From the NCBI RefSeq assembly GCF_019049245.1, contig NZ_JAGMUK010000104.1, positions 1 through 64,000 on the forward strand: 64,000 nt of DNA, read 5' to 3'. The notes under the pieces are model-generated. The model searched no databases. It was not told where the DNA came from and saw only the letters and a list, made by a program, of their open reading frames with translations. The DNA is from Streptomyces sp. AC555_RSS877 (lineage in GTDB: Bacteria > Actinomycetota > Actinomycetes > Streptomycetales > Streptomycetaceae). Every line of letters begins with the position of its first letter. Position 1 is the first letter of the stretch. A program made the position numbers and the translations under genes. Below, piece by piece: positions 41,801 to 50,836 of this stretch.

Positions 41801-42850
41801 TTATGCCGCGCCCGCTGCGTGATCGTCCGGGGTCACCACCTGCTTCTCCTCCGCGAAGTGGCAGGCCGAGTCGTGGGCCGCCGGGCCGGGGGCGTGGCGG
41901 AACCCGGCGGGCACCGCCAGTGGGGGGACCTCCCGTGCGCAGCGTTCCCGGGCCTTCCAGCAGCGGGTGCGGAAGCGGCAGCCGGACGGGATGTGCGTCG
42001 GGGACGGCACGTCATCCGCGAGGATGATCCGCTCCCGGTGTTCTCGGGCCTCGGGGTCGGGTACGGGGACCGCGGACAGCAGCGCCTGGGTGTAGGGGTG
42101 GGTGGGGTGGTCGTAGATCTCGGCGTCCTTGCCGATTTCGACGATCCGGCCCAGGTACATCACCCCGACCCGGTCGGAGATGTGCCGGACGATCGACAGG
42201 TCGTGGGCGATGAAGACGTACGAGAGGCCGAACTCGTCCTGCAGGCTTGCCATCAGGTTGATGACCTGTGCCTGCACGGACACGTCCAGCGCCGACACCG
42301 GCTCGTCGGCGACGATGACCTCGGGGCGCAGGGCCAGCCCCCGGGCGATGCCGATGCGCTGGCGCTGGCCGCCGGAGAACTGGTGCGGGTAGCGGTTGAT
42401 GTACTCGGGGTTGAGGCCGACGACGTCGAGGAGGTCCTGGACCCTGCGGCGACGGTCGCCCTTCGGCGCCACCTCGGGGTGGATGTCGTACGGCTCCCCG
42501 ATGATGTCGCCCACCGTCATCCGGGGGTTGAGCGAGGTGTAGGGGTCCTGGAAGACCATCTGGATGTTGCGTCGTACGGCCTTCAGGGCGCGGCCGGACA
42601 GCTTGCCGATGTCCTCGCCCTTGTACCTGATCGAACCGGCCGTCGGCTTCTCCAGGTTGACCAGCATCCTGGCGACCGTCGACTTGCCGCAGCCGGACTC
42701 GCCGACGATGCCGAGGGTTTCGCCGCGACACAGGGCGAAGTCGACACCGTCGACCGCCTTCACCGCGCCGACCTGCTTCCTGAAGAGGACGCCCGTGGTG
42801 AGCGGGTAGTGCTTGACCAGCCCGCTCACCTCCAGAATCGGCTCAGCCAT
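41801..42850 (-). CDS. Oligopeptide/dipeptide ABC transporter ATPase, OppF/DppF type (system 1)
   Basis: 349 residues. Walker A GESGCGKST, Q-loop IQMVFQDPYTSLNPR, signature FSGGQRQRIGIARGLAL, Walker B VIVADEPVSALDV and the H-loop IAHDLSIV are all intact. The C-terminal Opp extension has the Cys pattern SGCRFRTRCWKARERC that in this subfamily binds an Fe-S cluster or stabilises the domain. It energises peptide import together with the OppD-type ATPase, whose gene end it overlaps by 8 bp. Last gene of a five-gene operon (binding protein, permease, permease, ATPase, ATPase). Confidence 0.92.
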   Translation of the reverse strand: MAEPILEVSGLVKHYPLTTGVLFRKQVGAVKAVDGVDFALCRGETLGIVGESGCGKSTVARMLVNLEKPTAGSIRYKGEDIGKLSGRALKAVRRNIQMVFQDPYTSLNPRMTVGDIIGEPYDIHPEVAPKGDRRRRVQDLLDVVGLNPEYINRYPHQFSGGQRQRIGIARGLALRPEVIVADEPVSALDVSVQAQVINLMASLQDEFGLSYVFIAHDLSIVRHISDRVGVMYLGRIVEIGKDAEIYDHPTHPYTQALLSAVPVPDPEAREHRERIILADDVPSPTHIPSGCRFRTRCWKARERCAREVPPLAVPAGFRHAPGPAAHDSACHFAEEKQVVTPDDHAAGAA

Positions 42851-43817
42851 ACAGGCACTCCGTCCAGAAGTGGCATGCGCTCCCGCGGTCGTCGGAGACC
42901 TCGTACAGCGGGGGTACGTCCGTCCGGCACATGTCCTGGGCCATCGGGCAGCGCGGGTTGAAGGCGCAGCCCGGCGGGATGTGCATGAGGTTGGGAGGCA
43001 GGCCCTTGATGGCGCAGAGCTCCTGGCCCTTCTGGTCCAGGCGCGGGATGGAGTCCAGCAGGCCGCGGGTGTACGGATGGGCCGGCGCCTTGTAGATGTC
43101 GTGCACCGGCGCCGACTCCACGATCCGGCCCGCGTACATGACGGCGATCCGGTCGGCGACGTCCGCGACCACGCCGAGGTCGTGGGTGATGAGGATGAGC
43201 CCCATGTTGTACTCGCGCTGCAACTCGGCGAGCAGGTCCATGACCTGGGCCTGAACGGTCACGTCCAGGGCCGTCGTCGGTTCGTCGGCGATGATCAGCG
43301 CGGGTTCCAGGGCCAGCGCCATCGCGATCATGATGCGCTGGCGCATACCGCCGGAGAACTGGTGCGGGTACTGCTTCACCCGCTCCCTGGCGCCGGGGAT
43401 GCGGACCCGGTCCATCAGCTCGACCGCCTTGGCCCGCGCGTCCTTCCGTGACATCCCCCGGTGCACGACGAACATTTCGCCGAGCTGGTCGCCGACGGAG
43501 AGCACGGGGTTCAACGACGACAGCGCGTCCTGGAAGATCATCGCCATCTCCGCACCGCGGATCTTCCGCCGTTCCTCCTCCTCGAGCCGCAGCAGGTCCT
43601 GGCCCTGGAAGAGGATCTGGCCGCCGGTGATCCGCCCCGGCGGCATGTCGAGGATGCCCATGATCGCCTGTGCGGTGACCGACTTGCCGGAGCCGGACTC
43701 GCCGAGCACGGCCAGGGTCTCGCCCGCGTCCACGCCGTAGTCGACGCCGTTGACGGCCCTGGCGACCCCGTCCCGGGTCCGGAACTCCACGTGCAGGTCA
43801 CGCACTTCGAGCAGCAT
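42843..43817 (-). CDS. Oligopeptide/dipeptide ABC transporter ATPase, OppD/DppD type (system 1)
   Basis: 324 residues with Walker A GESGSGKSV, Q-loop AMIFQDALSSLNPV, signature FSGGMRQRIMIAMALAL, Walker B LIIADEPTTALDV and H-loop ITHDLGVV. The Cys-containing tail is IPPGCAFNPRCPMAQDMC. GSGKSV in place of GCGKST is the usual OppD/OppF difference. It forms the ATPase heterodimer with the next gene product. Start ATG 43817; the preceding permease stops ten bases before. Confidence 0.92.
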   Translation of the reverse strand: MLLEVRDLHVEFRTRDGVARAVNGVDYGVDAGETLAVLGESGSGKSVTAQAIMGILDMPPGRITGGQILFQGQDLLRLEEEERRKIRGAEMAMIFQDALSSLNPVLSVGDQLGEMFVVHRGMSRKDARAKAVELMDRVRIPGARERVKQYPHQFSGGMRQRIMIAMALALEPALIIADEPTTALDVTVQAQVMDLLAELQREYNMGLILITHDLGVVADVADRIAVMYAGRIVESAPVHDIYKAPAHPYTRGLLDSIPRLDQKGQELCAIKGLPPNLMHIPPGCAFNPRCPMAQDMCRTDVPPLYEVSDDRGSACHFWTECLYG

Positions 43818-43826
43818 GACGGCGGC

Positions 43827-44804
43827 TCACCTCAGCTTCGGGTCGAGGGCGTCGCGCACCGCGTCGCCGAGCATGATGAACGCGAGCACGGTGAGCGCGA
43901 GCGCTCCGGCCGGCCACAGCAGCATGTGCGGGGCCTGCCGGATGTAGGCGGAGGCCGAGGAGATGTCGATCCCCCAGCTGACCGTCGGCGGCTTCAGTCC
44001 GACGCCGAGGTACGACAGGGTCGCCTCCAGCGCGATGTAGGTGCCGAGCGCGATGGTCGCCACGACGATCACCGGTGCGACCGCGTTGGGTGTGATGTGC
44101 CGCAGGAGCAGCCGGGAGTTGGAGGCGCCGAGCGCCCTGGCGGCCTGCACGTAGTCGTTCTGCCTGGCGGTGACGACCGAGCTGCGGGCGATCCGGGAGA
44201 TCTGCGGCCAGCCCAGCAGCACCATGAAGCCGATGACCGGCCAGACCGTGTTGCTGGTGACGACGGACAACAGGACCAGGCCGCCGAGGACGACCGGGAT
44301 CGCGAAGAAGACGTCGGTGACCCGGGACAGGAGCGAGTCCCAGAACCCGCCGAAGAACCCGGCGAGCCCGCCGAGCACCGAGCCGAGCAGGGACACCCCG
44401 AGCGTGGCGCAGACGCCGACCGTGACGGACGTACGGGCCCCGTAGACGGTGCGGGTGTAGACGTCGCAGCCCTGGCCGTCGTAGCCGAACGGCGCACCGG
44501 GCTGGGAGCCCTCCTGGGCCTTGGCGAGGTCGCACTTGAGGGGGTTGCCGGAGGCGATCAGGGACGGCCACAGGGAGATGACGACGAGGAAGACGATGAC
44601 CAGGGCCGAGATGACGAAGACCGGGTTGCGGCGCAGGTCGCGCCAGGCGTCGGACCACAGAGAGCGGGCCTTGTGGGAGGGGTCCGAGCCGTCCCGGCCG
44701 GCGGGACGCTTCTCCAGCGTCCCGCTCTCGCTCGCGGCCAGGTCCATGGCACCGCCCATGCCGGTCGCGGCGATCGCACTTTCGGGTTCCCTGGGCTCAG
44801 GCAT
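43827..44804 (-). CDS. Oligopeptide ABC transporter permease, OppC/DppC type (system 1)
   Basis: 325 residues. The N-terminal about 50 residues are charged and cytosolic, followed by a first helix (VFVISALVIVFLVVISLWPSLIA), an outer loop with two Cys (LKCDL, GQGCDVYTR), then five helices and the EAA coupling loop (VQAARALGASNSRLLLRHITPN). It ends with LGDAVRDALDPKLR, a hallmark of DppC-type permeases. Pairs with the OppB-type permease whose gene end it overlaps by 8 bp. Confidence 0.9.
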   Translation of the reverse strand: MPEPREPESAIAATGMGGAMDLAASESGTLEKRPAGRDGSDPSHKARSLWSDAWRDLRRNPVFVISALVIVFLVVISLWPSLIASGNPLKCDLAKAQEGSQPGAPFGYDGQGCDVYTRTVYGARTSVTVGVCATLGVSLLGSVLGGLAGFFGGFWDSLLSRVTDVFFAIPVVLGGLVLLSVVTSNTVWPVIGFMVLLGWPQISRIARSSVVTARQNDYVQAARALGASNSRLLLRHITPNAVAPVIVVATIALGTYIALEATLSYLGVGLKPPTVSWGIDISSASAYIRQAPHMLLWPAGALALTVLAFIMLGDAVRDALDPKLR

Positions 44805-45720
44805 AACGGATCCTGGGGTCGAGGACGGCGTACAGGAGGTCGACGATCAGGTTGGCGACCAGGAACACCAGGACCAGGACCGTCACGAAGCCGACGACGG
44901 TCTGGGTGTTCTGGCGGAGGATGCCCTGGTAGAGCTGGTAGCCGACGCCGTGGATGTTGAAGATGCGCTCGGTGACGATCGCGCCTCCCATCAGCGCTCC
45001 GATGTCGGTGCCGATGAAGGTGACGACGGGGATGAGCGAGTTGCGCAGCAGGTGCCGGGTGATCACCCGGCGACGCGGCAGCCCCTTCGCGACCGCCGTA
45101 CGGACGTAGTCGGACCGCTTGTTCTCCGCGATGGAGGTGCGGGTCAGCCGGGTCACGTAGGCGAGGGAGACCGAGGCGAGGACCAGGCCCGGCACGATCA
45201 GCTCGCCGAAGGTGGCGTCCGTCGACACCGACGGTTTGATCCAGCCCCATTCGACGCCGAGCAGGAGCTGGAGCAGCAGGCCGGTGACGAAGGTGGGGAC
45301 GGAGATCACGACGAGGGTGAACGTCAGGACCGAGGTGTCGACGGGCCGGCCGCGGCGCAGGCCCGTGATCACGCCCAACGTGATGCCGATGACGATCTCG
45401 AAGAGGATGGCGACGATCGTCAGCCGGATGGTGACCGGGAAGGCCGTCGCCATCAGCTCGGTGACTTCCTGGCCGTTGAAGGCGGTACCGAAGTCGCCGG
45501 TGAAGACGTTCCCCATGTAGGTCAGGTATTGCTGCCAGACCGGCTTGTCGAGGCCGAACTCCTTCTCCAGCTGGGCGGCCGTCGCCGGGTCGCACTGCCG
45601 CTCCCCGCACAGGCCCGCGATGGGGTCGCCCATCACGTTCACCATGAGGAAGATCAGCAGGGTGGCCCCGATGAAGACCGGGATCATCTGGAGCAGCCGC
45701 CGGACGACGTACCGTCCCAT
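44797..45720 (-). CDS. Oligopeptide ABC transporter permease, OppB/DppB type (system 1)
   Basis: 307 residues. It begins MGRYVVRRLLQMIPVFIGATLLIFL, typical of DppB, and contains a periplasmic-type loop with two Cys (GLCGERQCDPA), the EAA loop (VRTAVAKGLPRRRVITRHLLRNSLIP) and a final LDPRIRYA. Six helices are expected. It lies 6 bp after the binding protein gene, without a hairpin between them, unlike the other two systems in the window. Confidence 0.9.
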   Translation of the reverse strand: MGRYVVRRLLQMIPVFIGATLLIFLMVNVMGDPIAGLCGERQCDPATAAQLEKEFGLDKPVWQQYLTYMGNVFTGDFGTAFNGQEVTELMATAFPVTIRLTIVAILFEIVIGITLGVITGLRRGRPVDTSVLTFTLVVISVPTFVTGLLLQLLLGVEWGWIKPSVSTDATFGELIVPGLVLASVSLAYVTRLTRTSIAENKRSDYVRTAVAKGLPRRRVITRHLLRNSLIPVVTFIGTDIGALMGGAIVTERIFNIHGVGYQLYQGILRQNTQTVVGFVTVLVLVFLVANLIVDLLYAVLDPRIRYA

Positions 45721-45726
45721 CGACGC

Positions 45727-47358
45727 TCAGCCGACCTTGATCTCGTTGTAGACCGGGACGCTGAAGGGGTTGAGCCTCACGTTGGAGAGCCGGTCCGAGT
45801 AGCCGGCGCTGCCGTTCTGGTACCAGAGCGGGATGGCGCCCATGTTGTCCCGGAGAACCTCCTCGGCCTGCTGGAACTTCTTCACCGCCGTCGCCGTGTC
45901 GGTCGCGGCGTTGGCCTCGTCGACGAGTCTGTCGAACTCCTTGTTGGTCCACTTGCCGTCGTTGGAGGAGGCGTTGGTGTAGTAGAGCGGCTGCAGGAAG
46001 TTCTGGATCAGCGGGTAGTCCATCTGCCAGCCGGCGCGGAACGGGCCGGGCATCTTCCGGTCGGTGATCTGGTTGCGGAAGTCGGCGAAGGTGCCGAACG
46101 GGTTGCCGACGCACGCCTTGTCGTTGTCGAGGGCGTTGTTGATGGAGTTGCAGACCGCGTCGACCCACTCCTTGTGGGAGCCGGTGTCCGCGTTGTACGT
46201 GATCTTGACCTGGCCGCCGGGGAGGCCGCCGCCCTCCTCGATCAGCTTCTTGGCCGCGTCGGCGTCGTACTCGCAGGCGTCCCCGCACGGGCCCTGTTTG
46301 AAGCCACCCTCCTCGCCGAGCACGGGGGAGGTCCAGTCGGTGGCGGGGATGCGGGTCTTCTGGAAGATCGTGTCGGTGATCTGCTCGCGGTTGATCGCCC
46401 GGGACAGTCCGGTGCGGACCTTCTCCATGCCGGGCTTGTTCCACTTGGGGTCGTAGAACGGGAAGGCGAGGGTCTGGATGATGCCCGCCGGGGCGTTGAT
46501 GTACCGGTCGCCGAGGTCGCTCTTGGCGTTCTTGAGCTGGGCGGCGGGAACGTCGTCGACGAGGTCGAGGTTGCCGGCCATCAGGTCGGTGTAGGCGGTG
46601 TTGTTGTCGGTGTAGACCTTCAGGTCCACGCCGCCGTTCTGCGCCTTGTCCGCGCCGGGGTAGCCGTCCCAGGCCCGCAGCGACATCTGCGAGCCCCTGG
46701 TGTACGAGTCGATCACGTACGGCCCGTTGCCGACCGGCTTCTTCACCCAGGCGTCGTGGTCGTCGAAGAAGGCCCGCGGGAGCGGGGCGAAGGCGGGATA
46801 GCCGAGGGTGTCGGGGAACATCGAGAACTTCTGGTTGAGCCTGACGGTGAAGGTCGTGTCGTCGACGACCTTGAGGCCGGAGAGCGTGTCGGCGCTCTGC
46901 TTGCCGCCGCCCTCGGGGTGGGTCTTGTCGTAGCCCTCGATGTAGCCGAAGAAGTACGCGTTCTTCTGGTTGTTCTTCAGGCTCGCGCCGTAGTTCCAGG
47001 CGTCGACGAAGGACTTGGCGGTGACCTTCTCGCCGTTGCTGAAGGTCCAGCCGTCCTTGATGGTGATGGTGAAGTTCCGCGAGTCCGAGGTGTCGATCTG
47101 CTCGGCGAGCATGTCGGTGGCCTCGCCGGTCCGAGGGTCGTACCGCTTCAGGCTCCGGAAGATCATGTCGAGGACCTTGCCGCCCTGCACCTCGTTGGTG
47201 TTGGCCGGCTCCAGCGGGTTCTGCGGGTCTCCCCAGGAGGAACTGAGCACCGCGCCGGTGTCACCCGCGCTGCCACTCCCCCCGCCCCCGCAAGCCGTCG
47301 CCGCGAGGGCTGCCGCCGCCGCGCAGGCGACCCATGTGGCGTGCGTGGCTCCACGCAT
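45727..47358 (-). CDS. Oligopeptide-binding lipoprotein, SBP family 5 (system 1)
   Basis: 543 residues with a lipoprotein signal (ATWVACAAAAALAATAC) and a Gly/Ser linker. The SBP_bac_5 fold is recognisable: EPANTNEVQGGKVLDMIFRSL, TITIKDGWTFSNGEKVTAKSFVDAWNY, VGNGPYVIDSY and the Trp-rich C-terminal lobe (FRAGWQMDYPLIQNFLQPLYYT). It binds peptides outside the membrane and presents them to the permeases. ATG 47358 has TAGGAGG six bases upstream, while the longer frame lacks an SD. It is the first gene of the operon and divergent from the bldK-type operon. Confidence 0.92.
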   Translation of the reverse strand: MRGATHATWVACAAAAALAATACGGGGSGSAGDTGAVLSSSWGDPQNPLEPANTNEVQGGKVLDMIFRSLKRYDPRTGEATDMLAEQIDTSDSRNFTITIKDGWTFSNGEKVTAKSFVDAWNYGASLKNNQKNAYFFGYIEGYDKTHPEGGGKQSADTLSGLKVVDDTTFTVRLNQKFSMFPDTLGYPAFAPLPRAFFDDHDAWVKKPVGNGPYVIDSYTRGSQMSLRAWDGYPGADKAQNGGVDLKVYTDNNTAYTDLMAGNLDLVDDVPAAQLKNAKSDLGDRYINAPAGIIQTLAFPFYDPKWNKPGMEKVRTGLSRAINREQITDTIFQKTRIPATDWTSPVLGEEGGFKQGPCGDACEYDADAAKKLIEEGGGLPGGQVKITYNADTGSHKEWVDAVCNSINNALDNDKACVGNPFGTFADFRNQITDRKMPGPFRAGWQMDYPLIQNFLQPLYYTNASSNDGKWTNKEFDRLVDEANAATDTATAVKKFQQAEEVLRDNMGAIPLWYQNGSAGYSDRLSNVRLNPFSVPVYNEIKVG

Positions 47359-47866
47359 GGAGTGCCTCCTATGAAATGCCCTGTGGCGCCGACGCTCGGG
47401 CGCCGATCCGTTATCGGTAAATATCCGGGCAAACAGGAGATGCCGCACACGGGCTCGACCCTTTGGAGGGACGGGTCATCCGGATGCACGCGTCCGGTCG
47501 GGGCGACGAAACGGACGTTCCGTTTCGGGAGCAGTGGATCTTCACCACGGGGCGCAATGGATCTTCACGAAGCGATGCCGAACCGTTGGAAAAGAACCTC
47601 CTGGTGTACGCATTCCGACACTGAGGCGTCCGTATATCGAACTCATTGCCTGATTGATCCGATTGGCCGGATGTAAGACACGAGTCGATCACGACGCGCT
47701 ACACGCGTAGCTACGGGATGGTCATGTAGAGGTAAAGAAGGTAAAGAGAAACCCAAGTCGACCCAGATTTTATTGACCTTGAACGAATTGCGTTGAAAAA
47801 GTCCGGCGTAGCCCGTAGGGGAGTGCCCTGCGGAGTCATCAGACTTTCCCGTGGGCCAGGAGCACC
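47359..47866. promoter_or_regulatory. 508-bp divergent control region between two oligopeptide operons
   Basis: No coding frame here looks real. The region contains a 9-bp inverted repeat CGAAACGGA-CGT-TCCGTTTCG (47507-47527), two copies of TGGATCTTCAC 23 bp apart (47535 and 47558), a copy of the 20-bp direct repeat (47620-47639), tandem AGGTAAAGA units near 47731-47748 and an AT-rich part with TTGACC at about 47773. It should hold promoters for both operons and binding sites for developmental or nutritional regulators. Confidence 0.6.
47620..47639 (+). repeat. 20-bp direct repeat, right copy
   Basis: ACTGAGGCGTCCGTATATCG, 19 of 20 identical to 41725-41744. Confidence 0.55.
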
Positions 47867-48895
47867 ATGACCCCCCCCTCTCCATCTGCGGCTGCCCCGC
47901 TCGAGGTGACCGACGAAACCGTCGAGAAGCCGGCGGCGTCCCCCACCCTCAAGGGCGCCGAGAGCCGCTCCCCGGGCCGCCTCGCCTGGACCCGGTTCAA
48001 GCGGGACCGGACGGGCGTGATTTCCGCCTACATCGTGATCTTCTTCTTCGTGATCGCGATCTGCGCCCCGCTGATCTCCGCGCTGTACGGCAAGGACCCG
48101 TACACGCTCTACGGCCAGGAGCAGGCCGGCCTGCTGAACGAGGCCGGCTTCCCCATCAAGCCGAACGGCGGCATCGACGGCGACTTCTGGTTCGGCATCG
48201 AGCCGGCCCTGGGCCGTGACGTCTTCACCTTCCTCCTCTACGGCATCCGCACCTCACTGATGATCGCGACGGCCACCACGGTCCTGGTCACGATCATCGG
48301 CGTGGTCATCGGCATCACCGCCGGCTACCTCGGCGGCAAGACCGACTACCTCATCGGCCGGATCATCGACATCCTGCTGTCGTTCCCGTCCACGCTGTTC
48401 TTCATCGCCTTCATGCCCGTCGTGTACGGCGTGTTCGTCGCGCCCGACGACGACATCCCCACCTCGCTGCGGGCCACCTGCCTGATCCTCGTCCTCACGG
48501 CCTTCGGATGGGCGTCCATCGCCCGTCTCCTGCGCGGCCAGGTACTGGCCCTGCGGGAGCGGGAGTTCGTGGAGGCGGCGAAGGTGACCGGGGCCTCGCC
48601 GGCCCGCATCATCTTCAAGGAACTGCTGCCCAACCTGTGGACTCCGATCCTGATCCAGTCCACCCTCGCCCTCCCGGCCTTCGTGACCGCGGAGGCGGGC
48701 CTCGCCTTCCTCGGCGTCGGCATCATCGACCCGACCCCGGACTGGGGCGTGATGATCCAGCGCGGTGCGCAGTTCTACACGGACGACATCACCTTCATGA
48801 TCTTCCCGGGCGTCTCGATGATTCTCTTCGTCCTGGCGTTCAACCTCCTCGGCGATTCGGTCCGCGACGCACTCGACCCGAAGTCCAAGCGCTGA
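47867..48895 (+). CDS. BldKA-like oligopeptide ABC permease, OppC/DppC type (system 2)
   Basis: 342 residues. After a 45-residue cytosolic N-terminus comes AYIVIFFFVIAICAPLISAL, a large external loop with FWFGIEPALGRDVFTFLLYGIRTSL, four or five more helices, the EAA loop (VEAAKVTGASPARIIFKELLPNL) and the end LGDSVRDALDPKSKR. First gene of the operon permease, binding protein, permease, ATPase, ATPase, the order of the S. coelicolor bldK operon, which imports a developmental peptide signal. ATG 47867 has CAGGAG six bases before it. Confidence 0.88.
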   Translation: MTPPSPSAAAPLEVTDETVEKPAASPTLKGAESRSPGRLAWTRFKRDRTGVISAYIVIFFFVIAICAPLISALYGKDPYTLYGQEQAGLLNEAGFPIKPNGGIDGDFWFGIEPALGRDVFTFLLYGIRTSLMIATATTVLVTIIGVVIGITAGYLGGKTDYLIGRIIDILLSFPSTLFFIAFMPVVYGVFVAPDDDIPTSLRATCLILVLTAFGWASIARLLRGQVLALREREFVEAAKVTGASPARIIFKELLPNLWTPILIQSTLALPAFVTAEAGLAFLGVGIIDPTPDWGVMIQRGAQFYTDDITFMIFPGVSMILFVLAFNLLGDSVRDALDPKSKR

Positions 48896-48980
48896 GTCAC
48901 ACGTCGGCCCGGTCGTCGTCGTCCGGAAACCGGCAGCTCGTAGCCCGTCTCTCTCATCCATCACGTCTAGGCAGGTAGCC

Positions 48981-50738
48981 ATGTCCTTTTCCCGCAGAAA
49001 CTTCCTGATAGCCACCACCGTGGCTGCAGGTGCGTCCACCGTTCTGAGCGCGTGCAGCAGCGGCAACGCCGATGGTGGCAGCGGTGGCACGACCAAGGCT
49101 CCCCAGGGCAAGGCCGCCAAGATCGACGTCGGCACCAAGGCGGACTCCGCGGGCCCCGCCCCGGAGATGCCGGGCGCGGTCAAGGGCGGCACGATCTACA
49201 CGCTCGACCAGATCGACTTCGACCACCTGGACCCGGCACAGATCTACTCGTCGTACACGGGTGCCGGCTCGGTCCTGTTCCTGCGCGGTCTGACCGGCTA
49301 CCGGGTCGACGCCAAGGGCAACACCACCCTGGTCGGCGACCTCGCCACCGACGCGGGCACCGTGAAGGACGGCGGCAAGACCTGGTCCTTCACCCTGAAG
49401 GACGGCGTGAAGTGGGAGGACGGCGCCGACGTCACCATCGACGACGTCCGCCACAGCTTCGAGCGCCTCTTCGCGGACTTCGTCACCGAGGGCCCCCGCT
49501 ACCCGCAGAACTGGCTCGAGGGCGGCGACAAGTACAAGGGTCCCTACGACGGCAAGCACCTGTCGTCGATCGAGGTCGACGGCAGCACCATCACCTTCCG
49601 CCTCAAGGAGGCGCACGCCGACTTCCCGTTCATGCTGGCCATGCGCGGCTTCGCGATCGTGCCGAAGAAGCACGACACGCAGAAGAAGTACGACAAGCGC
49701 CCCTACTCCTGCGGCCCGTACAAGATCCAGTCCCGCAGCGTCGACAAGTCGCTGACCCTGGTGCGCAACGAGCACTGGGACGCCGCCAAGGACCCGTGCC
49801 GCAACGGCTACCCCGACAAGGTCGTCATGCAGTTCGGCTTCCAGTCGCTGGCCTCCACGGACCGCTACATCGCGGACTCGGGCAACGACCAGTTCTCGCT
49901 CTCCCTGCTCAACGAGGTCGCCCCCGAGCGCATCACGAAGGTGCTCGGCGACGCCACGCTGAAGAAGCGCGTGCTGACCCAGGTCGACACGACCTGCTAC
50001 TACTTCCCGATCAACCTGACCCGCGTCAAGGACGTCAAGGTCCGCCAGGCGCTCAACTGGGCGTGGCCCGCGGCGCAGCTGAAGCAGCTGCGCGGTGGTT
50101 CGGCCGTCACCTCGACCGCCACCACCATCATCAGCCCGCTCACCCCGGGCCACGTGGACTTCGACCTGTACGGCAAGAAGACCAAGCCGATGGGCGACCC
50201 GGAGAAGGCCAAGGCGCTGCTGAAGGAGGCCGGTGCCGAGGGCCAGAAGATCGTCATCGCCTTCCAGCAGTCCGACCAGGCCGTCAAGTCGGCCGTCACC
50301 ATCAAGACCGCGCTCACCAAGGCCGGCTTCGACGTGGTGACCCAGCAGGTCGACAAGACGACCTTCTACAGCCAGATCGGCCAGCTGGACAACAAGTTCG
50401 ACATGTTCGCCGCGGGCTGGGGCCCGGACTGGCCGGCCGGTTACGCGGTCATCCAGCCCTGCTGGGACGGCAGCCAGATCTCCGACGGCGGCGTCAACTG
50501 GTCGCAGCTGAACAACACGAGCGTGAACAAGGCCATCGCCGCGGCCACCGCCATCACCGACGCGGACAAGGCCAACGCGGCCTGGGGCGCGATCGACAAG
50601 CAGATCATGGAGATGGCGGCCTGCGTCCCGGACTACAACCCGGTCCGCAACTACTTCTACGGTTCCAAGGTCGGCGGCGTCATCTACAACGCCGGTGACA
50701 CCTGCGTCGCCATCGGCAAGGTCTTCGCCAAGGCCTGA
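48981..50738 (+). CDS. BldKB-like oligopeptide-binding lipoprotein, SBP family 5, with Tat-type signal (system 2)
   Basis: 585 residues. The signal SFSRRNFLIATTVAAGAS has a twin-arginine motif (SRRNFL) and a lipobox LSAC, so it is a Tat-exported lipoprotein candidate. The binding fold contains GGTIYTLDQIDFDHLDPAQIY, FTLKDGVKWEDGADVTIDDVRHSF, SCGPYKIQSRS and GWGPDWPAGYAVIQPCWDG. Four or more Cys occur in the mature part. It is the ligand receptor of this system. A strong hairpin follows the stop, before the next permease gene, which would raise its mRNA level relative to the downstream genes. Confidence 0.9.
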   Translation: MSFSRRNFLIATTVAAGASTVLSACSSGNADGGSGGTTKAPQGKAAKIDVGTKADSAGPAPEMPGAVKGGTIYTLDQIDFDHLDPAQIYSSYTGAGSVLFLRGLTGYRVDAKGNTTLVGDLATDAGTVKDGGKTWSFTLKDGVKWEDGADVTIDDVRHSFERLFADFVTEGPRYPQNWLEGGDKYKGPYDGKHLSSIEVDGSTITFRLKEAHADFPFMLAMRGFAIVPKKHDTQKKYDKRPYSCGPYKIQSRSVDKSLTLVRNEHWDAAKDPCRNGYPDKVVMQFGFQSLASTDRYIADSGNDQFSLSLLNEVAPERITKVLGDATLKKRVLTQVDTTCYYFPINLTRVKDVKVRQALNWAWPAAQLKQLRGGSAVTSTATTIISPLTPGHVDFDLYGKKTKPMGDPEKAKALLKEAGAEGQKIVIAFQQSDQAVKSAVTIKTALTKAGFDVVTQQVDKTTFYSQIGQLDNKFDMFAAGWGPDWPAGYAVIQPCWDGSQISDGGVNWSQLNNTSVNKAIAAATAITDADKANAAWGAIDKQIMEMAACVPDYNPVRNYFYGSKVGGVIYNAGDTCVAIGKVFAKA

Positions 50739-50747
50739 CGTTTCCTC

Positions 50748-50776
50748 GGGGCGGCGGTCCTCGCGACCGCCGCCCC
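50748..50776 (+). terminator. Intra-operon hairpin after the binding-protein gene (system 2)
   Basis: GGGGCGGCGGTC-CTCGC-GACCGCCGCCCC, a perfect 12-bp stem ten bases after the stop of the SBP gene. Probably a partial terminator or 3' stabiliser. Confidence 0.75.
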
Positions 50777-50836
50777 GGCCCCGTCCACGCTCCCCACACC
50801 CCCGGCGACGGCGCCCCGTCCGGAAAGCCCTCACCC

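Noticed and set aside
44521..47676. 1051-codon plus-strand frame over system 1
   Set aside because: Shadow of four recognisable minus-strand ABC transporter genes; no SD and no motifs.
48954..50834. 626-codon minus-strand frame over the BldKB-like gene
   Set aside because: Shadow of the binding protein; composition is Val/Asp/Leu/Gly-rich without domains.
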